Shown one piece after another: positions 26,710 through 33,402 of a DNA stretch of 64,000 nucleotides. The DNA comes from Nitrospirota bacterium (lineage in GTDB: Bacteria > Nitrospirota > JACRHL01), in assembly GCA_016212085.1 (NCBI GenBank), contig JACRHL010000006.1:186001-250000 (forward strand), in the 5' to 3' direction. The notes beneath the pieces were generated by a model that was given only the letters and a program-made list of their open reading frames with translations, was not told the origin of the DNA and did no database searches. Made by a program: the position numbers and the translations under genes. Position 1 is the stretch's first letter. Every line of letters begins with the position of its first letter.

Positions 26710-28806
26710 ATGGGAATCGAGAACGAGCTCAAGGGAATCTTTCTCGAGGAGAGCCGCGAACACGTCGCCTCCCTCGAGAACGATCTGCTGGCGCTGGAGG
26801 AGGCGGCCGGTGGCGCGGCGGACCCGGAACTGGTCAACCGCATCTTCCGCGCGGCCCACACCATCAAGGGCGGCTCCGGCAGCGTGGGCTATCCGGAGCT
26901 GATGGGTTTCACCCACACCATGGAAAACGTCCTCGACCGGGTGCGCCAGAACGCGCTGGCGGTGGACCGGGAGCTGATCTCCCTGCTGCTCTCCTGCGTG
27001 GACTGCATCGCGCGCATGCTCGACGCCATGGACCACGCCGGCGAGGTGCCATCGGAGGCCGAACGGGCCGCGCTGGCCACGCGCCTGAACGGGTTCCTGG
27101 GCGGCACGGTGGCCGCCGCCCAGGCCGCCGGCGACCAGGCCGTGGCGGTGGTGACCGCGCTGGACAAGGGCCGGAAAACGGGCCGGGAGCGGTGTTTCCG
27201 CATCCGGATGCGGCTGGCGCCGGACGTGCTGGAGAGCGGCACCGACCCGGCCATGCTGCTCACCGAGCTGGCCGACCACGGCACCCTGGCGGTGGAGCAG
27301 GTGAACCTGGAACAGGTGCCGGCCCTGGACGCCATGGATCCCTACCGGCTTTACCTGTCGTGGGACCTCACGCTGACCGGCCACGTCACCCGCGATGACG
27401 TGGAGGGCGTGTTCATCTTCGTGTCCGAGGGCAGCCACATCGACATCACCGAGGAGGCCCCGGCGGCCCCCGTGAACCAAAACAGCACGGCCCAGGTTGG
27501 CGCCTTGGACATCACCGAGGAGGCCCCGGCGGCCGCCGTGAGCGTGGAAGCGGCGCCGGCCGCCCCCCGCGCCGAGGCCACTGTCCGTGCCGAGACCGCC
27601 CCCCGCCCCGAGGCGCAGGGGGGCGGCAAGGGGCCGTCGTCCATCCGCGTGGATACCCAGCGCCTGGACCGCCTGGTGAACCTGGTGGGCGAACTGGTCA
27701 TCGGCCAGGCGCGCGTGGCCCAGGCGTGCCTGAAGGACGGGGCGACGCCGGAGGCCATCGCCGCCATCGAGTCGATCGATCGCATCACCCGCGAATTGCA
27801 GGACGAGGCCATGGGCATGCGCATGCTGCCCATCGGCCCCACCTTCGTGCAGTTCCAGCGCGTGGTGCGCGACCTGGCGGTGAGCCAGGGCAAGCAGGTG
27901 AACCTGGAGATCAAGGGCAAGGAGACCGAGCTCGACAAGAGCATCATCGAGAAGATCGGCGACCCGCTCAAGCACATGGTGCGCAACGCGGTGGACCACG
28001 GCCTGGAAACGCCCGCGGAGCGGCGCGCCGCCGGCAAGCCCGAGGAGGGCACGCTGACCATGGCCGCCTATCACCAGGAGGGCAACATCGTCATCGAGAT
28101 CGCCGACGACGGCAAGGGCCTGAACGCCGAGGCCATCGCCGCCAAGGCGGTGCGCGAGGGGGTGATCCCCGCCGACCACAACCTGTCCGAAAGCCAGGTC
28201 CACGCGCTGATCTTCCACCCCGGCCTGTCCACCGCCCAGAAGGTGACCGACCTGTCCGGGCGCGGCGTGGGCATGGACGTGGTGAAGCGCAACATCGAGG
28301 AGCTGCGCGGCCGGGTGAGCATCGAGAGCACCCCCGGCAAGGGCACCCGCTTCAAGATCGCCCTGCCGCTCACCCTGGCCATCATCGACGGCATGGCCAT
28401 CTCGGTGGGTCCACAGGTGTTTCTCATCCCGCTGCTGTCCATTGTCGAGTCGGTCCGGCCGCGGCCGGGCGACCTGAAATCCGTCTCGGGCCGCGACGAG
28501 TGGGTGACGCTGCGCGGCGAGTCGCTGCCGCTGATCCGCCTGCACGAGATGCTGGGCGTGCCCGGCAAGGCGTGCGCGGCGGAGGACTCCCTGGTGGTGG
28601 TGGAAAACATGGGGCGCCGCTACGGCCTGCTGGTGAACGACATCCTGGGTCAGCAGCAGGTGGTGATCAAGTCCATCGAGCAGCACTACAAGGCGGTGGA
28701 TGGCGTGGCCGGCGCCTCGATCCTGGTGGATGGGCGGGTGGCCATGATCCTCGACGTGGCGGCCCTGGTGCGCCGCGCCTTCGCCAAAGCCCGTGTGGCC
28801 TGCTGA
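26710..28806 (+). CDS. cheA: Chemotaxis histidine kinase CheA
   Basis: A 698-residue CheA. P1 (Hpt) has the phosphorylated H50 in AAHTIKGGSGS. A P2-like region lies at about 160-245, then a flexible Pro/Ala-rich linker with two copies of DITEEAPAA. P3 dimerisation starts at SIRVDTQRLDRLVNLVGELVI (about 312). P4 ATP-binding shows the N box LKHMVRNAVDHGLE, the G1 box IADDGKGL and the G2 box GRGVGMDVV. P5, the CheW-like domain, spans about 560-695. All catalytic elements are present. The tail overlaps the cytochrome start by 14 nt. Confidence 0.97.
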   Translation: MGIENELKGIFLEESREHVASLENDLLALEEAAGGAADPELVNRIFRAAHTIKGGSGSVGYPELMGFTHTMENVLDRVRQNALAVDRELISLLLSCVDCIARMLDAMDHAGEVPSEAERAALATRLNGFLGGTVAAAQAAGDQAVAVVTALDKGRKTGRERCFRIRMRLAPDVLESGTDPAMLLTELADHGTLAVEQVNLEQVPALDAMDPYRLYLSWDLTLTGHVTRDDVEGVFIFVSEGSHIDITEEAPAAPVNQNSTAQVGALDITEEAPAAAVSVEAAPAAPRAEATVRAETAPRPEAQGGGKGPSSIRVDTQRLDRLVNLVGELVIGQARVAQACLKDGATPEAIAAIESIDRITRELQDEAMGMRMLPIGPTFVQFQRVVRDLAVSQGKQVNLEIKGKETELDKSIIEKIGDPLKHMVRNAVDHGLETPAERRAAGKPEEGTLTMAAYHQEGNIVIEIADDGKGLNAEAIAAKAVREGVIPADHNLSESQVHALIFHPGLSTAQKVTDLSGRGVGMDVVKRNIEELRGRVSIESTPGKGTRFKIALPLTLAIIDGMAISVGPQVFLIPLLSIVESVRPRPGDLKSVSGRDEWVTLRGESLPLIRLHEMLGVPGKACAAEDSLVVVENMGRRYGLLVNDILGQQQVVIKSIEQHYKAVDGVAGASILVDGRVAMILDVAALVRRAFAKARVAC
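27442..27534 (+). repeat. In-frame direct repeat in the CheA linker
   Basis: A 27-nt unit encoding DITEEAPAA occurs at 27442-27468 and again, identically, at 27508-27534. The spacing is 66 nt (22 codons), so the frame is kept. It lies in the flexible linker before the dimerisation domain and looks like a recent local duplication that changes linker length. Confidence 0.85.
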
Positions 28807-29437
28807 CGGGGCGCGCCGGGCCGCGCTGGCCGTGACCCTGTGCATTCTGGGCGGCTGGGGCGCCCTGGCCGGCGCCCGGCACCTGGAGGCGGACAACACC
28901 TTCTGCGTCAGCTGCCACGCGGACGGCGGGCCGCTGCACACCCGGCAATTCGACCAACTGGCGCGCGGCCGGGGCGACTCCCTGGCCACGGCCCACCACC
29001 GCACCGTGCGGGTGGCGGGAACAACCCGGCCCATGCGCTGCATCGACTGCCATCGCGGCGCGGACCGGGCGGGCCAGCTGCGCCTGGACCTGATCGCCCT
29101 CAAGGACCTGGCGGCGCACCTCACCGGACGCGGCCGGGAACCGGACGGCGTCACCCTGGAGGTGGCCGACGCGGTGTGCATGTCCTGCCACGCGGCCATC
29201 GAGGGGGGCCGTTTCCACGCCTTCACCGCGCATCGCGGCGCGCTGACCGTGCGCTGCGTGGCGTGTCACCGCTCCCACACGCCCGGTGCCGGCCCGGCCC
29301 ACACCGATCCCGCCCATACCCCCGCCCTGTGCGCCCGCTGCCACCCGGGCCTGGCCGACAAGGTGCTGCGGGTGGCGCGCGGGCTGGACCCCGACGCCGA
29401 GCCATCGGAGCCCTTGCGACGGGATATTACAAATTGA
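28793..29437 (+). CDS. Membrane-anchored pentaheme cytochrome c
   Basis: A 214-residue protein with five CxxCH heme-binding motifs: CVSCH, CIDCH, CMSCH, CVACH and CARCH. An N-terminal hydrophobic helix (about 10-30) acts as a signal or anchor, so the hemes face the periplasm. The pattern recalls the NapC/NirT group but has one more heme than the usual four. The GTG start overlaps the end of cheA by 14 nt; a second GTG at 28832 is possible. Lying between cheA and cheW, it may report respiratory or redox state to the chemosensory system, or it may be an unrelated passenger; neither is shown. It would need the Ccm maturation machinery, not seen here. Confidence 0.85.
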   Translation: MWPADGARRAALAVTLCILGGWGALAGARHLEADNTFCVSCHADGGPLHTRQFDQLARGRGDSLATAHHRTVRVAGTTRPMRCIDCHRGADRAGQLRLDLIALKDLAAHLTGRGREPDGVTLEVADAVCMSCHAAIEGGRFHAFTAHRGALTVRCVACHRSHTPGAGPAHTDPAHTPALCARCHPGLADKVLRVARGLDPDAEPSEPLRRDITN

Positions 29438-29446
29438 TTACGCATT

Positions 29447-29470
29447 GCCGTGCCGGCACCCCGGCACGGC
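29447..29470 (+). other. Perfect hairpin after the cytochrome gene
   Basis: A 10-bp perfect stem, gccgtgccgg (29447-29456) with ccggcacggc (29461-29470), closes a 4-nt loop. No T-tract follows, so an intrinsic terminator is unlikely. It may stabilise mRNA ends or attenuate transcription into cheW; this is inference. Confidence 0.5.
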
Positions 29471-29618
29471 CAAGGAAATCAAGGCCCCCATCGCGGACGT
29501 CGAAAAGGTAACGATCGGCAACCGGCTGGTCGATAAGAGCGGTGAGACCCTGGGCGATGGCGGCGGGCGCCACGCGCCGGAACAACACGACGGACGATTG
29601 CTGACGAGGATCGACCCC
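29463..29618 (+). pseudogene. Remnant of a chemoreceptor signalling domain
   Basis: The frame beginning at 29463 translates to TAKEIKAPIADVEKV then GNRLVDKSGETLGD. This closely follows the segment just after the receptor tip in many methyl-accepting proteins (pattern AAKEIK-LI--SVEKV--G--LVD-AG-TM--IV), with one residue missing in SVEKV. The match decays after about 29558, though APEQHDG may be a trace of the usual ASxEQ segment. No upstream receptor sequence remains because the cytochrome gene occupies that place. The simplest reading is a deleted chemoreceptor gene between cheA and cheW. It could alternatively be an N-terminal extension of cheW. Confidence 0.5.
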
Positions 29619-30107
29619 ATGCAAGACGAGCAACGCATGAACCCGAAGGGCGGGAAGGCCGTGGCCACCCGCGAGTTCCTCACCTTCGGCCTGGGGCAGG
29701 AGGAATACGGCATTCCGATCCTGTCGGTGCAGGAGATCATCGGATACCAGGCGGCCACGCCGGTGCCCAACACGCCGCCCTGGATGAGCGGCGTGATCAA
29801 CATCCGCGGGCTGGTGATTCCGGTGTTCGACGTGCGCCGCAAGTTCGGCATGACGCCGGGCGCGTACGACAAGACCAGCGTGACCATCGTCAACCGGGTC
29901 GGCAGCCGGGTGATGGGCATCGTGGTGGACCAGGTGCACGATGTGCTGGCCCTGCCCGATGCGGCCATCCAGCCCACGCCGGAGATGTCCGGCGGCATCG
30001 ACCCGGCGTTCATCACCGGATTGGGCCGCGTGGCCGGGCGCGTGGTCATGCTGCTCGACATCCAGCGCCTGTTGGAGGACGGCATGGCGGTGGAGCAAGC
30101 GGCTTAG
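29619..30107 (+). CDS. cheW: Chemotaxis adaptor CheW
   Basis: A 162-residue CheW that links receptors to CheA. Hallmarks are FLTFGLGQEEYGIPILSVQEII, the NTPPWMSGVINIRGLVIPVFDVR strand pair, GIVVDQVHDVLAL and FITGLGRVAGRVVMLLDI. ATG 29619 has GAGGA about ten bases upstream. The stop codon TAG (30105-30107) is formed by the first three bases of a 170-bp hairpin-rich repeat. It ends the chemotaxis cluster. Confidence 0.95.
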   Translation: MQDEQRMNPKGGKAVATREFLTFGLGQEEYGIPILSVQEIIGYQAATPVPNTPPWMSGVINIRGLVIPVFDVRRKFGMTPGAYDKTSVTIVNRVGSRVMGIVVDQVHDVLALPDAAIQPTPEMSGGIDPAFITGLGRVAGRVVMLLDIQRLLEDGMAVEQAA

Positions 30108-30274
30108 CAGGCTGTTGAAAAACGGCGTTTTTCGGCACGTCTGCGTCCGGTACAGGGATGTACCGGCGAATTTCATGCGCGCAAGCGTTTGAAATCCGGA
30201 AAAACCGGAAAACCGCGTTGTTCCGGTTCCGGGTTGAAAAAGGCCACGGATGGACTTATTCAACCCCCTGTCAG
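30105..30274 (+). repeat. Hairpin-rich dispersed repeat, copy A
   Basis: A 170-bp non-coding element beginning TAGCAGGCTGTTGAAAAAC, whose first TAG is the cheW stop codon. It contains several stems: gaaaaac with gtttttc, ccggtaca with tgtaccgg (30147-30166), aaccggaa with ttccggtt, and gggttgaa with ttcaaccc. The same element lies inverted at 46140-46308 with the same order of stems. The right end is more worn than in copy B. Confidence 0.8.
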
Positions 30275-30281
30275 GAACTCC

Positions 30282-30345
30282 CGCCCGGCTTCGGGCGCGC
30301 CCCGTTCCCGCCGCCAGCCGGCCGGGGGCGGGGCGCGTTCGTTTC
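30282..30345. terminator. Possible terminator between convergent cheW and dusB
   Basis: Two GC-rich stems lie between the convergent genes: cgcccg-gctt-cgggcg (30282-30297) and cgcgccccg (30296-30304) with cggggcgcg (30329-30337). The second is followed by a modest T-rich stretch (ttcgtttct) on the plus strand. The loop of the second stem is long, so confidence is low. Confidence 0.4.
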
Positions 30346-30354
30346 TGGCGGGGA

Positions 30355-31362
30355 TCAGACGGCGGCGGGCAGGGCGGCGCCGTCCGCCAGCCGGTCGAAG
30401 TAGCCGTCGATGGCGGCGCGCACGTCCGCCAGGGCGTCCAGGTGCTGCACCTCGGTGCGGAAGCGGGTGCTGCCGGGCAGCCCCTTCACGTACCAGCAGA
30501 TGTGCTTGCGCATCTCGCGCAGGGCGCTGTCCTCCCCTGCGTGGGTGACGTGCAGGTCGAGGTGCTCGCGGATCACCCGGTGGCGTTCCCGCGCGGTGGG
30601 CGCCGCCACCGGCAGGCCCCGCCAGGCGGCCAGGATCTCGCGGAAAATCCACGGATTGCCCTGGGCCGCGCGGCCGATCATGACGCCGCTGGCGCCGGTG
30701 GTGCGCAGCATGCGCGTGGCGTCGTCCGCCGAGGCCACGTCGCCATTGCCGATCACCGGGATGGACACGGCGTCCACCGTGCGGCGGATGATGTCCCAGT
30801 CGGCGTGGCCGGTGAACATCTGCTCGCGGGTGCGGCCGTGCACGGTGACGGCCTTGATGCCCTCGGCCTCGGCCATGGCGGCGTAGTCGGGGGCGTTCAC
30901 CTCGGCGGCGCTCCAGCCGGCGCGTATCTTGATGGTCACCGGCACCTGGACCGCGTTCACCACCGCGCGGATCAGGCGGGCGGAGCGCGGCACGTCGCGC
31001 ATCAGGGCGCAGCCGGCGCCGCGTTTGACCACCTTGCGCACCGGGCAGCCGATGTTGATGTCCACCAGGTGGGCGCCCGCGTCCTGGGCGATGCGCGCCG
31101 CGTCGGCCATGCAGGCCGGGTCGTCACCGAAGATCTGCATGGACACGGGCCACTCGTCGGGGTGGGTGTCCAGGTACCTTCTGGTGCGCTCCTGGGCGCG
31201 GATGAGGCCGTTGGACGACACCAGTTCCGACACCACCATGCCCGCCCCCATGCGCTTGGCGATGAGGCGGAACGGCAGGTTCGTGATCCCCGACAGGGGG
31301 GCCAGCACCAGCGGATTGTCGAAGGTCACGCCGCCGATGGTCAGCCTGGGGATGGGGTTCAT
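30355..31362 (-). CDS. dusB: tRNA-dihydrouridine synthase (DusB-like)
   Basis: A 335-residue FMN enzyme reducing uridine in tRNA. Motifs are LAPLSGITNLPFR at the N-terminus, VDINIGCPVRKVVKRGAGC with the catalytic Cys, VTIKIRAGW, VTVHGRTREQMFTG, IPVIGNGDVAS and GVMIGRAAQGNPWIF. The C-terminal recognition domain includes MRKHICWYVKGLPG. The segment VVKRGAGCALM supports the DusB branch. The start overlaps the tsaD stop by ATGA. Confidence 0.93.
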   Translation of the reverse strand: MNPIPRLTIGGVTFDNPLVLAPLSGITNLPFRLIAKRMGAGMVVSELVSSNGLIRAQERTRRYLDTHPDEWPVSMQIFGDDPACMADAARIAQDAGAHLVDINIGCPVRKVVKRGAGCALMRDVPRSARLIRAVVNAVQVPVTIKIRAGWSAAEVNAPDYAAMAEAEGIKAVTVHGRTREQMFTGHADWDIIRRTVDAVSIPVIGNGDVASADDATRMLRTTGASGVMIGRAAQGNPWIFREILAAWRGLPVAAPTARERHRVIREHLDLHVTHAGEDSALREMRKHICWYVKGLPGSTRFRTEVQHLDALADVRAAIDGYFDRLADGAALPAAV

Positions 31363-32399
31363 GGGGTTGCCGTGGTGATGGGGGCGCGGGCGTCCGCGTC
31401 CAGGGTCAGGCTTGCGGTGCGGCCGGCGGCCAGCATCCGGGCCCCGGCGACGGCCACCATCACCGCGTTGTCGGTGCACAGGGCGGGGGGCGGCACGACC
31501 ACATCGACCCCCTCGCGGGCGCCACGCGCCGCGAGCACCGCGCCCAGACGGCCGTTGGCGGCCACGCCGCCGGCCACCACCAGCGTTTGCAACCCCTCGC
31601 GCTCGGCTGCCCACAGGGCCTTGGTGGCGAGCACGTCCACCACCGCCTCCTGGTAGCTGGCGGCGATGTCGGGCAGGTTATCCTCCAGGTTGTCCGGGGT
31701 GGCGCCGGTCTTTTCAAGATGCACCCGCAGGGCGGTCTTGAGGCCCGAAAAGGAGAAGTCCAGCGAGCGCCCCAGCCAGGCACGGGGAAAGTCCACGGCG
31801 GTGGCGCGGCCATCCCGCGCGAGGCGCTCGATGTGGGGGCCGCCGGGGTAGGGCAGGCCCATCATCTTGGCGCCCTTGTCCAGGGCCTCGCCGGCGGCGT
31901 CGTCGATGGTGCGGCCCAGCTCGGTGAACACCAGGCCGGCGTCCACCCGGTACAGGCTGGTGTGGCCGCCGGAGACCACCAGGGCCAGGAACGGGTATGA
32001 AACGTCCGGCCGGTGCAGCAGGGCGGCGGCCACATGGGCCTCCAGGTGGTGCACGCCGATCAGCGGCACGCCCAGGCCCCAGGCCAGGGCCTTGGCGTAG
32101 GACAGGCCCACCAGCACCGCCCCCAGCAAGCCGGGGCCGGAGGTGACCGCCACCGCGTCCACGTCGGCGAGGGTGCGGCCGGCCTTCCCAAGGGCCTGGG
32201 TGAGCAGCGGGTCGAGCTGCTCCAGATGCGCGCGGGAGGCCACCTCGGGCACCACGCCGCCAAAGCGCTCGTGGATGCCCACCTGGCTCGCCAGGGCCTG
32301 CCCCAGCACCGTGCCCGGCGCCTGGAGCAGGGCCACGGCGGTCTCGTCGCAGGACGACTCGATGGCCAGGATGATCGGGTTTTCCACAGGGGTGCGCAT
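31359..32399 (-). CDS. tsaD: tRNA N6-adenosine threonylcarbamoyltransferase
   Basis: A 346-residue TsaD (YgjD/Kae1) making t6A37 in ANN-decoding tRNAs. The N-terminus ILAIESSCDETAVAL, the SGPGLLGAVLVGLSYAKALA segment, the metal-binding HHLEAH, VSGGHTSLY and GEALDKGAKMMGLPYPGGP are all present, as is VAGGVAANGRL. Length is normal. The ATG at 32399 gives the canonical N-terminus; the upstream in-frame start adds a basic non-conserved segment. Confidence 0.97.
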   Translation of the reverse strand: MRTPVENPIILAIESSCDETAVALLQAPGTVLGQALASQVGIHERFGGVVPEVASRAHLEQLDPLLTQALGKAGRTLADVDAVAVTSGPGLLGAVLVGLSYAKALAWGLGVPLIGVHHLEAHVAAALLHRPDVSYPFLALVVSGGHTSLYRVDAGLVFTELGRTIDDAAGEALDKGAKMMGLPYPGGPHIERLARDGRATAVDFPRAWLGRSLDFSFSGLKTALRVHLEKTGATPDNLEDNLPDIAASYQEAVVDVLATKALWAAEREGLQTLVVAGGVAANGRLGAVLAARGAREGVDVVVPPPALCTDNAVMVAVAGARMLAAGRTASLTLDADARAPITTATP

Positions 32400-32432
32400 C
32401 GGGGAATTATAGGGGCAGCCCGCCGCACGGGC

Positions 32433-32469
32433 AAAAAAACGCCTTTTGACAGCCCGCCGCAACGGCTGT
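32433..32469 (-). terminator. Possible terminator downstream of the 56-residue membrane protein gene
   Basis: Read on the minus strand, an acagcc/ggctgt stem (32449-32454 with 32464-32469) is followed after a short spacer by a run of seven T residues (A run at 32433-32439 on the plus strand). The spacer between stem and T-run makes it a weak candidate. Confidence 0.4.
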
Positions 32470-32483
32470 TTGGAGGTGCCGGG

Positions 32484-32654
32484 CTATTCGGACTTGAGCA
32501 GGGTGGTGCCCGCCAGGAACAGCAGCACCGAGAACACCAGCAACTTGAGCATGGTGGCCATGGTGATCCCCTGCGGCCACAGGTTCAGGTAGAGGATCGC
32601 GCCCACCCCCACCAGGCCGGCCAGTTGCAGGCCGCGCGCCAGGTAGAACATCAT
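32484..32654 (-). CDS. Small two-helix membrane protein
   Basis: A 56-residue protein with two hydrophobic helices (about 4-24 and 33-52), starting MMFYLARG and ending in LLKSE. The first ATG overlaps the bamD stop codon by 4 nt (ATGA), and a possible terminator lies downstream. It resembles small uncharacterised membrane proteins often found in envelope operons, but no named family was recognised. The tight coupling with bamD argues that it is expressed. Confidence 0.7.
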   Translation of the reverse strand: MMFYLARGLQLAGLVGVGAILYLNLWPQGITMATMLKLLVFSVLLFLAGTTLLKSE

Positions 32655-33358
32655 CCGCCCGTCTCCAGGCCGGCCAGGGCCTTGTGGGCCTTGGCGGCGC
32701 GCTTGGGATCGGGATTGCCCTCCAGAAAGCGCCGGTAGGCATTGGCGGCGCCGGCCGCGTCGCCGGTGGCGGCCAGGGCCTGGCCCATCTCGAACCAGGC
32801 GGCGCCGGCGATGGCCGTGCCGGGATAATTCTGCATGAGGTAGTCCAGGCGCGACAGCGCCGACTGGGCGCGGTCGGTGCGCAGGTAGAAGCGCGCCACC
32901 CCCAGCTCGTGCTCGGCGAGGCGTTCGCGCACCTGGTCGCGGCGGCGGGTGGCGTCGTCCACGGCGGCGGACTGGGGGTAGTTGACGATCAGGTTGTCGA
33001 AGGCTTGCAGGGCCTGCCGGTTCAGGGCCGGCTCCCGGTCCGCCGTCTTCACCTGCAACATCAGGCTGACGCCCTGCTGGTAGAGGGCGTACGGGGCCCA
33101 TTCATGGGTGGCGTGCAGCTCCATGAAGCGGCCGTACTCCTGGGCCGCCTCGGCGAACTGCTTCTCGCCAAAATAGCCCTCGGCGCGGGACATGATCACC
33201 TCCGCCGAGTAGCTCACCTCCGGCGGATTCTCGCCCATCTTGGCGGGGGTGACGGTGATTTCCATGGCGCCGCGCAGCCGGTCGCTGTCCGGGTCGTGAA
33301 AGCTGGCGCAGGCGGCGCACAGGAGGGGCAGGAGCAGGCAGGTGAACGCGCGTTTCAT
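32651..33358 (-). CDS. bamD: Outer-membrane assembly lipoprotein BamD
   Basis: A 235-residue lipoprotein with a signal peptide and lipobox LCAAC (Cys about 17). TPR-like helical pairs follow, with BamD motifs: AEGYFGEKQFAEAAQEYGRFMELH, VNYPQSAAVDDATRRRDQVRERLAEHELGVARFYLR and RLDYLMQNYPGT. BamD is an essential part of the BAM complex for outer-membrane beta-barrel insertion. The ATG at 33358 starts directly at the signal peptide. It is coupled to a small membrane protein. Confidence 0.92.
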   Translation of the reverse strand: MKRAFTCLLLPLLCAACASFHDPDSDRLRGAMEITVTPAKMGENPPEVSYSAEVIMSRAEGYFGEKQFAEAAQEYGRFMELHATHEWAPYALYQQGVSLMLQVKTADREPALNRQALQAFDNLIVNYPQSAAVDDATRRRDQVRERLAEHELGVARFYLRTDRAQSALSRLDYLMQNYPGTAIAGAAWFEMGQALAATGDAAGAANAYRRFLEGNPDPKRAAKAHKALAGLETGG

Positions 33359-33402
33359 GGTCGCGCAGGATACCACACTCGCGCGGACGGCGCGCCGGCT
33401 CT

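Noticed and set aside
29447-29470. Hairpin considered as an intrinsic terminator of the cytochrome gene
   Set aside because: The stem is perfect but the downstream sequence is purine-rich with no T-tract, so termination is not supported.
29471-29618. The leader of cheW considered as a riboswitch
   Set aside because: I found no match to a known aptamer pattern, and the sequence instead reads as a chemoreceptor-derived coding remnant.
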